64,000 nt of DNA from Candidatus Hydrogenedentota bacterium (GTDB taxonomy: Bacteria; Hydrogenedentota; Hydrogenedentia; Hydrogenedentales; JAEUWI01), in NCBI GenBank assembly GCA_019637335.1, contig JAHBVV010000037.1:1-64000 (forward strand), in the 5' to 3' direction. Below, one piece after another: positions 42,501 through 49,436 of this stretch. The translations under genes were made by a program, and so were the position numbers. Every line of letters starts with the position of its first letter. Positions within the stretch are counted from its first letter, which is position 1. The notes beneath the pieces were generated by a model that saw only the letters and a program-made list of their open reading frames with translations, was not told where the DNA came from and searched no databases.

Positions 42501-43044
42501 CCAGGGTTCTTTTGTCGGCTTCGGGTGCGGGCGACACGCCTTTAGCGGCCATGCGGTGGAGGATGAAGGCGTCCACCGGGTTCTTGACCCAGGCGGGATT
42601 GGGGGTTTCCGGGAGTTCGGGGCGAATGATGGGCTGGAAGGACCAGTGTTCCTCCCACGGGGCTCCCTCGGCGATCCAGCGGGTAAGGACATCGATATCG
42701 TTCGTGGTCAGTTGCTTGGGGTGGTCCGCCGGGGGCATCCGGTCATTGGGGTCTTCGGCGGTGATCCGGGCGATGAGCACGCTTGCCGCGGGGTCGCTGG
42801 GCACGATGGCCTGCTTTCCGGATTTCAACGCGGCCGTGGCTCCGTCGAGCGAATCGAGGCGCAGACCGGCCTTTCTGGTGGCGTCGTCGGGCCCGTGGCA
42901 TGCGAAGCATTTGTCGGACAGGATGGGGCGAATGTCCTGGTTGAACTGGATGGGATCGCCCGGGGCGGCGGCTTCGGCGGCGGCGTGGCCGGTGGCCGCA
43001 AATGCGCCGGCGGCAATGAAAAGAGTGAATGCGTATGTTTTCAT
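39502..43044 (-). CDS. Planctomycete-type cytochrome c, DUF1549/DUF1553 (PSD1) protein
   Basis: The 1180-residue protein starts with a signal peptide (FTLFIAAGAFAATGHAAA). A planctomycete cytochrome domain follows with one haem site (DKCFACHGPD, CxxCH near residue 46). Next come the DUF1549 domain (HWSFQPIIRPELPETP onward, about 135-380), a middle beta-sandwich region and the DUF1553 domain (about 860-1130, with SRVTINRFWQQYFGAGLVRT). Such proteins are thought to handle complex carbohydrates or other substrates in the periplasm with electron transfer, but the reaction is not established. It is the first gene of a unit with the GntP permease and the DUF1501 protein. It has a clear promoter and diverges from the lipase-like gene. 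Confidence 0.94.
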   Translation of the reverse strand: MKTYAFTLFIAAGAFAATGHAAAEAAAPGDPIQFNQDIRPILSDKCFACHGPDDATRKAGLRLDSLDGATAALKSGKQAIVPSDPAASVLIARITAEDPNDRMPPADHPKQLTTNDIDVLTRWIAEGAPWEEHWSFQPIIRPELPETPNPAWVKNPVDAFILHRMAAKGVSPAPEADKRTLVRRLYLDLTGLPPTIEQVEAFMADPRHDAYERLADRLLDSTEHAEHLARYWLDAARYSDTNGYHIDNERYMWPWRDWVIRAFQENKPFNDFTVEQLAGDLLTSPSKDQLIASGFNRNHMINFEGGIIPEEYQTAYVMDRVDATSTVWLGLTMACVQCHEHKYDPISHDEYYKMYAFFNTIEEQGIDGRDGNAVPLLRASTDTQDAKLARFNERVRTLEEAMDGPMPEVDAAQAAWEEASRARLQNKWRVLTPASAASTGGSNLTVQEDGSVLAGGENPAADTYEIEYALTESGITGLRLELLPDPASPNASIGRSDNGNVVISEIEVETGAATGDPNFQRLEFVSADVDYAQPNLGIAKAIDGKPETGYGAGGHEAPGARTAVFVPRAPFGYASGTRLKLRIRHESEFAQHAAARVRLAVTANQDMALARLDQWYIAGPYTAADGDAAYNTAFEPEQGIDLEATYPDGRQKWQLAVPGYEDGKIHSLSGRVCATYLYRKVIAPTARKTTLSVGSNDAVKIWLNGRVVHDNNTQRGVAADQDRVEVNLEAGENELLMKVVNYGNAYAFYFKNTNEQTGEFPIGIELALAKAPDARTDAESAQLRTFYRRANSPQWRDLDAQLAQSREERTAFEKTLPTSMVMREMAEPRETFVLLRGQYDAYGEKVEPGVPAVLPPMPEEAPKNRLGLAEWLVSPNHPLTSRVTINRFWQQYFGAGLVRTAEDFGSQGEMPSHPALLDWLAAEFMESGWDVRHMHRLIVTSATYRQSSARRPELKEIPGGERLIATGPRFRLDAEVVRDNALAVSGLLRKDVGGPSVRPYQPLGLWEEVAYGAGFTAQKFELGDMPHLHRRSMYTFWKRTSPPPTMMLFDAPNRETCTVKRSRSNTPLQALALLNDPQFVEAARFLAERMLTEAGDSPEVRINHAFLLTLARPARPEEMAVLRGLYEKERAAFASEPARATDLLAVGMAPANPDLDPGELAAWSTVASVILNMDETITKT

Positions 43045-43067
43045 GGGTTAAGTATCCTCAACCCAGC

Positions 43068-43096
43068 ATTATTCCAGAGTTCTTTTGGGGAGTCAA
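43068..43096 (-). promoter_or_regulatory. Promoter of the DUF1549-GntP-DUF1501 unit
   Basis: On the minus strand TTGACT (43091-43096) and AATAAT (43068-43073) are 17 bp apart, about 24 bp before the ATG at 43044. Confidence 0.6.
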
Positions 43097-43169
43097 CAAA
43101 GGGACCGCCGTTATTCGCCCGTTGCGGGTGCTATGATGGAACGGCGCACGGTGCGCGCCGGAGCGAAGG

Positions 43170-43973
43170 ATGGCCACGCATTCTGTACATGAATGGAAGC
43201 CCGAGGGCCCGCCGCGCGCTGGGCTGCTGATCGCGCATGGGTACGCGGAGCACGGGGGGCGTTATGGGGCGCTGGCGGCGGCGCTGAACGGGGCCGGGGT
43301 GTATGTGCGGGCGTATGATCAGCGGGGGCACGGGCGCAGCGGCGGGCGGCGCGGTCAGCTGCCGGCGTTCGACACGCTGGTGGGAGATTTGTCGGCGCAG
43401 CTGGACGCGGCGCGGGGGGCGGAGGGTGCGATGCCGTGGTTTCTGCTGGGGCATAGTATGGGCGGGTTGGTGGCGGCGCATTTTCTGGCGGTGTCGGCTC
43501 CGCCGGTGGCCGGGGCGATCCTTTCGAGCCCGTTTCTGGCGTTGCCGGACGATGTGCCGGGGTGGAAGCGGCGTTTTTCGGGGGTGCTGGGGCGTGCGTT
43601 GCCGTGGCTGCCGGTGGCGCGGCTGGAGACGGCGGCGCTTTCGCGGGATCCGGCGGCGGTATCGGCGTATGAGGGTGATCCGCTGGTGTATCACGGTCCG
43701 GTGCGGGCTGGCGCGGGTTTGGTGCTGCTGGAGGGGGTGCGGCGGAGCGCCGGGCTTGGGCGGCGGGTTGGCGCGCCGCTGTTGTTGCTGCATGGGACTG
43801 CGGACCGGATTGCGCCGGTGCGGGGGAGCGATGGTTTCTTTGCGGGGGTGGCTCCGGGGCGGGGGACGTATCTCCGGGAGGAGGGTGGCTACCACGAGCT
43901 GTTTCATGATGTGTGCGGGGAACGGATGGTGTGTGCGGTGGTGGGGTGGGTGGAGGCGCGGTTGGGGTTGTGA
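43170..43973 (+). CDS. Alpha/beta hydrolase, monoacylglycerol lipase / lysophospholipase type
   Basis: The 267-residue protein has the Hydrolase_4/lysophospholipase pattern. Residues include GLLIAHGYAEHGGRYGAL near 20 (oxyanion region), YDQRGHGRSGGRRGQLPAF near 50, and the nucleophile elbow FLLGHSMGGLVAAHF near 91. The acid loop is LLLHGTADRIAPVRGSDG near 208, and the late catalytic His is in EEGGYHELFHD. No signal peptide is seen, so it is cytoplasmic. It would cleave monoacylglycerols or lysophospholipids. It is transcribed away from the DUF1549 unit and is convergent with the large surface-protein gene, separated from it by 376 bp of repeat DNA. Confidence 0.88.
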   Translation: MATHSVHEWKPEGPPRAGLLIAHGYAEHGGRYGALAAALNGAGVYVRAYDQRGHGRSGGRRGQLPAFDTLVGDLSAQLDAARGAEGAMPWFLLGHSMGGLVAAHFLAVSAPPVAGAILSSPFLALPDDVPGWKRRFSGVLGRALPWLPVARLETAALSRDPAAVSAYEGDPLVYHGPVRAGAGLVLLEGVRRSAGLGRRVGAPLLLLHGTADRIAPVRGSDGFFAGVAPGRGTYLREEGGYHELFHDVCGERMVCAVVGWVEARLGL

Positions 43974-44002
43974 GGGCTGGGGGTTGGGGGGGTGGGGGAA
44001 TC

Positions 44003-44088
44003 GCTCGTTTGGGGTGGTAGGGCTGGATATGGTGGTGGTGTTGCTCCAGGCACACGAAGGCGCCGGGGGCGCCATCGCGTGGCACGGG
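44003..44088. repeat. 85-bp hairpin repeat family, copy 2 of 6
   Basis: Same family as 35709-35792, with GGCGCC on both sides of a GGG loop; it differs from other copies mainly in the GT-rich left part. Confidence 0.85.
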
Positions 44089-44148
44089 CGTGGTGGGGTT
44101 TGGGTGGTTTGGGTTGGGGGGCGGTGTTGTGATGTTGGTTGCGGTTGT

Positions 44149-44175
44149 TGCCGCAGGCAGGAATGCCCGCGATCC
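44149..44175. repeat. Dispersed TGCCGC...CCGCGATCC hairpin, copy 2 of 3
   Basis: The arms here are CCGCAGGCA and TGCCCGCG around a GGAA loop; compare 23974 and 54301. Confidence 0.6.
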
Positions 44176-44221
44176 TTTTCTGGCGGATCGCTTGGTGGGC
44201 GTGGTTGGGTTGGGGTGCGTC

Positions 44222-44307
44222 GCTCGTGTGGGGTGGCTGGGTTGGATGTGGGGTTGGTGTTGCTCCAGGCACACGAAGGCGCCTGGGGCGCCATCGCGTG
44301 GCACGGG
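44222..44307. repeat. 85-bp hairpin repeat family, copy 3 of 6
   Basis: Begins GCTCGTGTGGGGTGGCTGGG and ends GCGTGGCACGGG. It lies 219 bp after copy 2 in the same orientation. Confidence 0.85.
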
Positions 44308-44349
44308 CGTGGTGGGGTTTGGTTGGATTTATTTGGGTCGCGGGGTGTA

Positions 44350-47300
44350 TCAGTGGTTTGGGCGGGGGCTCCTGGTGAGACGGGTGAGGCCGAGGAGGGT
44401 TGCGATGAGGGCGGCGATGAGGGCGAGTTCGGCGAGGGGGCTGGCTCCGGGGTGGGCGGCGGGGGCGCAGGCCATGCCGTCTTCCTTGATGGGCTCTGAG
44501 CCTTCGGGCGCGACCATGGTGAGGATGGCGCCGCGGGCGAGGGTGGCGTTGAGGGCGCCGTTTACAGCGAGCAGGCCGGAGATGCCGTCTGCGGACCAGG
44601 CGGCTTCGGTGGCGCGGAGGAGCATGTTGCCTTCGATGCCGAGGGCGAGCTGGGCCGGGTAGGCGGCGAATCGCGCCGTCGCGACGGCCCCGCCGACACC
44701 GCGTAGCGAGACGCTTATGGGGCGGGCCTGGAGGGCGGCGGCGGAAATGGGGGCGAAGGTTATGCCGCCGTCCTGGCTTGCCGCGAGCGCGATGGCGAAG
44801 TAGGGCGCGGTGTCGAGCTTGTTTGCCGGCGCGGCGGGCAGGTGGCCGGTGGCGTTGGGTCCGATGAGGGTCCGCATGTCGTCCGCCAGTTTGACGAGGA
44901 GGAGGCCCTGCTCGCCGCAGGCGATGAGGTCGCGCGAAATGGCGATGACAAGGACTTCTCCCGTGGCGGCGGGATGCGGGATTTCGAGGAGGAGGTTGTC
45001 GCCGGGGGCGTTATCGCAGGGGCCGAACCAGGTGATCATTTGGGCGGCGCCCTCCTGGCCGGAGATGGGCGCGTACCAGCGGTCGCCCTCGGCGACGAGA
45101 TGGCCGAAGGGATCGTCCAGCACGCCGTCCGCGTCGCGGTCCGGGGCGCTCCGGACGGCGAAGGTGCGTAGGTCCTGTACGGCTCCGAGGGTGATCTGGT
45201 CTTCGGCGGCGGCGACGGCGGTGTAGACGCCCGGGGGGAGGGTATAGGTCACGGGGAATGCGGCGGGCTGGTCGGTGGAGGATTGAATGAGCGCGCCGAT
45301 AACGTAACTCATCACGATATCGCCCGTGTCGCAGCCGGCGGGGCTCAGGGTCACGCCATAGGCCGGTTTGGCGGTCAGCGTGAGATCGAAGTCTGGCTGG
45401 CCGGGCGGGATGACGATATCGCCGGCGGGGGCGAGGAGGGTGACGCCCTCGAGGGGGCACACGGGTCGCGCGCCGGCGCATCCCGTCCCCTGAACGCGGA
45501 CGGTGCGCGTAGTGACGGCCAGGTTTCCGGTGGCGTCTTCGGCGGTGTAGGTGATGGTGTATTCTCCGGCGATATCGGTGTCGAGGACGCTGGCGGCGTC
45601 GCTGGAGACGAGCAGGGCGTTGCCGCAGCTGTCCATGGCGGATACGCCGGGATCGCGGTAGAAGGTCCCGCAGTCGAGGGAGAAGACGGATTCGCCGGCC
45701 AAAGTGATGAGGGGCGGGGAGAGGTTTTGGACGGACACGATCCGTTCCGCGGTGGCGGTGCGTCCGGCGGCGTCCGATGTGATGTAGGTTACGGTGTACT
45801 CGCCGATGGTGTTCACGTCGACGTTGGAGACGATGCGGTATTCGAGATCGCCCTCGCAGGGGTCGATGGCCTGGGCGCCGGCCTCTTCGTAGGGCGCGCC
45901 GCATTCGAGCAGGACTTCCGAGTCGCCGAGGAGGGTAATCTGGGGGGCGGCGTCGCGAACGACGACGACGCGGGTGGCCTGTGCGGTGTTTCCGAATCGG
46001 TCCACGGCCTGGTAGCGCACGGCGTACTCGCCGGGCGTCAGGGGATCGAGCTCGTTCACGATCTCGACGGGAATTTCGCCCTCGCAGGCGTCTTCCGCGA
46101 TGGCTCCGGGCTCGTCGTAGATGTCGCCGCAGCGGATCGTAATGCGGAGGGCACCGAGCAGGCGGATGGCGGGCGGGGCGGTGTCCTGGACGACCACGAT
46201 CCGGCTTGTGCTTGCGGTGTTGCCAGCGGCATCCGCGACGGCGTAGGAGATGCCGTAAATGCCGGGCGTATTGCTTCGGACGGTATCGCCGCCGATGACG
46301 ACTCTGGCGGTGATATCGCCATCCACATTATCGGATGCGAGCACACCGGGGTCGGAGAAGGGGGCGCCGCATTCGAGTTGCACGAGCTCGCCGCCGAGCA
46401 GGGTGATAACGGGCGGCGTGGTGTCCGCGGGCCCTTCGCCTTCGCCCTCGCCTTCACCCTCGCCTTCACCCTCGCCCTCGCCTTCACCTTCACCTTCACC
46501 TTCACCTTCACCTTCGCCTTCGCCTTCACCCTCGCCTTCACCCTCGCCTTCACCTTCGCCTTCGCCTTCGCCTTCGCCTTCACCTTCGCCCGGCGGGTCA
46601 AAGGGCAGTACATCCGGGAGGACGCTGACCTCGGTGGTGAAGCGGAAGGGCGGTAGATTCAGGGAGCGGGCGGGAAACTCGCCATTCGGGAATTCCAGTT
46701 CCACGAAGAATGCGGTCCAGCCGTTCGCGGGCGTTGGCACGCTGCCGACGTAGACGCCGCCGCCCTGGCTCTGGAGCACGGTGCTGGTGTAGGCAGCGCC
46801 GATGAAATTGCGGGCGGCGGGGTTGGTCGATTGCCAGAGCAGCACACGGGTGGGCTGGGTCTCCGTTTGGACAACGAGCCGCCCGTCGGCGGTCTTGGTC
46901 CAGGAGAACTTGGGCCGTGGTGTATTGAACAGGTAGGAGCCGTAATAGGCGGAGAAGTCCTGAAAGGCTTCCTGGTTGAGGCTGTGGGTGGTGTTGGGTA
47001 CGTAGCGCAGGTATTTCTGGCCCACGAGATCATCCCAGTAGAACTGGGAGGAGTCCGGCAGGAAGAACTCGTCGCCGGCGGAGTTGATGATGAATTTTGG
47101 CATGGTGTAGCGGTCGCGGTAGCTGTAGGGCTCCACGATGTCGAGCAGGTCCTGGAAGTCGGGTCCCTGGAACCATTCGAAGATGTTCATGTCGACGTAG
47201 TCGCCGACGGCGTCGGCCCAATCGCCGTAGGCGGCGTAGTGGTGCTCGAAACTGGGGACCAGATTGAGTAGATCGATGACGTGGGGGGCGATGGCGCGAA

Positions 47301-49281
47301 TTCTCGGGTCGACGGCGGCGACGGTCCAGGTGGTCCATCCGCGCTTGGAGTTGCCGGCGGCCATGAAGCCGTGGATACTGGTAAACTCGGCCTGTATGGT
47401 GTCCATGGCGCGTACGACGGCCTTGGTCATGGGGAGGCGGGGCAGCCAGAGGGGGTCCTTGGTGGTGCGGAACTTGTCCCAGGCGTAAGCGATGAGTTCG
47501 TCCTCCTCGCGGCCGGCTTCCAGGTAGCGCGGGTCGGTTTCATCGGCGAATCGCAGTTCCTGGTTGGGGATCATGCGGACTTCGGCGACGATGGAGCGCG
47601 TGCTTGCGGCGAGGGCGCCATGCTCGGGGCGGACTTCCGCTGGCATGGGGTCATCGTTGTCGCGCCCGCCGATCCACATGAGCGCGTCGTCGTGGAGGAG
47701 GTCGTCGGGTATGGCGACCATCAGCCAGTGCTGCCAGAGGGGCCGGTCGACCTCGGATTCGTCGCGCCATACCTGCGAGTTCATGGTGTAGATGCGCGAG
47801 GTGTAGCCTTCGCGATCAACCTCGCTCACGAGGCTGTAGGAATAGTTGGCGTCGGGGGCGTTGACGTAGTCGTCGAGGGGGGTTGGATCCGTGATTTCGG
47901 GGCGTATGTTTTCGTTTTCAAAGGGGAGTGTATCCGGCACGACGCTGACGCCGGTGGTGAACTGGAAGGGTTGGGCGAGGCCGCTTTCGAATTCGAGCTC
48001 GGCGAAGAAGGCGCGCCATCCGCGGGCGGGTTCGGGGACCTGGGCGATGTATACGCCGCCGCCCTGGCTGGAGAGGGTGGCGCTGGTCCAGGCGTTTCCG
48101 ATGATCTCCTGGCGGAAGTCGCGGGCTTCGGGGTTTGCGGCCTGCCACAGGAGGACCCGGGTTGGCGGGGTCTGGGTCTCAATGCGAATGGCGCCATTTT
48201 CCTGGATTGCCCAGGTGAACTCGGGGCGGGGCACGTCATTGAGGTAGGCGTCGAAGTAGGCCGTGAGGTCGTTGTAGGTATCCGGCGAGCCGAGGCCGTG
48301 GTCGGTGTTGGGCATCATGCGCAGGTGCTTTTCGCCGGCCAGATCGTCGAAGTAGAACTTGGAGGAGTCGGGCAGGAAGAACTGGTCGCCGGTGGAGTTG
48401 ATGATGAACTTGGGCATGGTGAGGCGTTCGCGGTAGGCGTAGGGGTCCACGATGTCCATCATCCGCTGGAAGCCTTCGGAGTGGAGTACATTCATGAGCC
48501 CCATGTCCGCGTAGTCCTGTATGGAGAGGGACCAGTCGCCGTAGGCGTTGTAGTGGTGCTGCATGCTGGGGACGACGTTGAGGACATCGATCACCATGGG
48601 GGCGATCGCGCCGACCCGGCTGTCCACGGCGGCGGTGGTCCAGGTGGTCCAGCCGCGTTTTGAGGCTCCGGTGACGAAGAATCCGGTGACGCCGAATTCG
48701 GTTTCGACGGTATCCATGGCGCGTACGACGGCCTTGGTCATGGGGAGGCGCGCGAGCCAGTTGGCGTCGCCGGTCTTGAGGTATTTGTCCCAGGTGTAGG
48801 CGATGAGCTCGTCTTCGGTACGGCCGATGGTCACGTAGCGGTAGTCGGTTTCGTCGAGGAAACGGATACGCTGATTGGGGATCATGCGGATTTCGGCGAC
48901 GATGGCTCCGGTTGCGGCGGCGATTGCGCCGAGGTTGGCATCGGCGGCGGTTGGCGGGTCGCCGCCGTTTCGGCTGCCGCCGATGAACATCATGGCCTTG
49001 TCGTGATCGCGCACATCGGGGACGGCGACGCGAATCCAGTGCTGCCAGACGGGCCGGTCGACCTCGGCGGCGGTCCGCCAGGTCTGTGAATTCATGGTGT
49101 AGATATGGGAGGTGTAGCCCGCACCGGGGGAGGTGCTCAGCAATTCGTAGGAATAGGTGGGGTCCGGCGCGGCGACATAGTCATCGAGCGGGGTGGCGGC
49201 GGCTGGGTCGCCGGCGGCGAGGGTGAATAGAAGGAGGATTCCGGCCAACGGCCTGGCTGCGCGCAAACCCATGATGCTCAT
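44350..49281 (-). CDS. Large secreted surface protein: two PhoPQ-activated (PqaA-like) hydrolase domains on a Gly-Glu linker/Ig-like display module
   Basis: The 1643-residue protein has a signal peptide (GILLLFTLAAGDPAAA). Two tandem PhoPQ-activated pathogenicity-related (alpha/beta hydrolase) domains follow at about 30-420 and 455-880. They share LDDYV.APD..YSY at the start, FITGASKRGWTTWT (GNSKRGWTTWT in the second) with a likely Ser nucleophile, MPKFIINS.GD.FFLPDSS, and the late His loop (MPNTDHGLG or VPNTTHSLN). A pure Gly-Glu linker spans about 897-950. Four Ig-like HYR/DUF5011 repeats follow, each with ECGxPY...D-C type cysteines. A distal region contains DxDxDGVLDDPFG and SRDLIACGEQ, and the tail has a CAP motif (Cys near 1605), a membrane helix and basic residues. 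The second half is paralogous to the 866-residue neighbour. The ATG at 49272 is an alternative start. Confidence 0.85.
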   Translation of the reverse strand: MSIMGLRAARPLAGILLLFTLAAGDPAAATPLDDYVAAPDPTYSYELLSTSPGAGYTSHIYTMNSQTWRTAAEVDRPVWQHWIRVAVPDVRDHDKAMMFIGGSRNGGDPPTAADANLGAIAAATGAIVAEIRMIPNQRIRFLDETDYRYVTIGRTEDELIAYTWDKYLKTGDANWLARLPMTKAVVRAMDTVETEFGVTGFFVTGASKRGWTTWTTAAVDSRVGAIAPMVIDVLNVVPSMQHHYNAYGDWSLSIQDYADMGLMNVLHSEGFQRMMDIVDPYAYRERLTMPKFIINSTGDQFFLPDSSKFYFDDLAGEKHLRMMPNTDHGLGSPDTYNDLTAYFDAYLNDVPRPEFTWAIQENGAIRIETQTPPTRVLLWQAANPEARDFRQEIIGNAWTSATLSSQGGGVYIAQVPEPARGWRAFFAELEFESGLAQPFQFTTGVSVVPDTLPFENENIRPEITDPTPLDDYVNAPDANYSYSLVSEVDREGYTSRIYTMNSQVWRDESEVDRPLWQHWLMVAIPDDLLHDDALMWIGGRDNDDPMPAEVRPEHGALAASTRSIVAEVRMIPNQELRFADETDPRYLEAGREEDELIAYAWDKFRTTKDPLWLPRLPMTKAVVRAMDTIQAEFTSIHGFMAAGNSKRGWTTWTVAAVDPRIRAIAPHVIDLLNLVPSFEHHYAAYGDWADAVGDYVDMNIFEWFQGPDFQDLLDIVEPYSYRDRYTMPKFIINSAGDEFFLPDSSQFYWDDLVGQKYLRYVPNTTHSLNQEAFQDFSAYYGSYLFNTPRPKFSWTKTADGRLVVQTETQPTRVLLWQSTNPAARNFIGAAYTSTVLQSQGGGVYVGSVPTPANGWTAFFVELEFPNGEFPARSLNLPPFRFTTEVSVLPDVLPFDPPGEGEGEGEGEGEGEGEGEGEGEGEGEGEGEGEGEGEGEGEGEGEGEGEGEGEGPADTTPPVITLLGGELVQLECGAPFSDPGVLASDNVDGDITARVVIGGDTVRSNTPGIYGISYAVADAAGNTASTSRIVVVQDTAPPAIRLLGALRITIRCGDIYDEPGAIAEDACEGEIPVEIVNELDPLTPGEYAVRYQAVDRFGNTAQATRVVVVRDAAPQITLLGDSEVLLECGAPYEEAGAQAIDPCEGDLEYRIVSNVDVNTIGEYTVTYITSDAAGRTATAERIVSVQNLSPPLITLAGESVFSLDCGTFYRDPGVSAMDSCGNALLVSSDAASVLDTDIAGEYTITYTAEDATGNLAVTTRTVRVQGTGCAGARPVCPLEGVTLLAPAGDIVIPPGQPDFDLTLTAKPAYGVTLSPAGCDTGDIVMSYVIGALIQSSTDQPAAFPVTYTLPPGVYTAVAAAEDQITLGAVQDLRTFAVRSAPDRDADGVLDDPFGHLVAEGDRWYAPISGQEGAAQMITWFGPCDNAPGDNLLLEIPHPAATGEVLVIAISRDLIACGEQGLLLVKLADDMRTLIGPNATGHLPAAPANKLDTAPYFAIALAASQDGGITFAPISAAALQARPISVSLRGVGGAVATARFAAYPAQLALGIEGNMLLRATEAAWSADGISGLLAVNGALNATLARGAILTMVAPEGSEPIKEDGMACAPAAHPGASPLAELALIAALIATLLGLTRLTRSPRPNH

Positions 49282-49436
49282 CCTGTGGTTGCGGGCGCCA
49301 TCGATGGACTGGCGCCCGGGCGCGCGGGGTTACCCGACGCCCTCCCATACATCCGCCGCGACAAGCGGCATCAGACTACATCGCGCCGAATCCCCAGTTT
49401 CCGGCGAATCCGCGCGCGTGATATACGAAATGCGCC

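Larger units (their letters stand above)
43974..44349. other. 376-bp GT-rich convergent gap with three dispersed repeats
   Basis: On the plus strand this stretch is very rich in G and T. It contains two copies of the 85-bp hairpin family and one copy of the TGCCGC...GATCC hairpin. It separates the stop of the plus-strand hydrolase from the stop of the minus-strand 1643-residue gene, so it must hold termination signals for both; no T-tracted hairpin is obvious. Confidence 0.7.

Noticed and set aside
49285-49330. Terminator between the 866- and 1643-residue genes.
   Set aside because: A hairpin GGGCGCCA/TGGCGCCC is at 49293-49317 but has no T-run and lies 12 bp before the next start codon, so it is more likely to affect translation than to end transcription.
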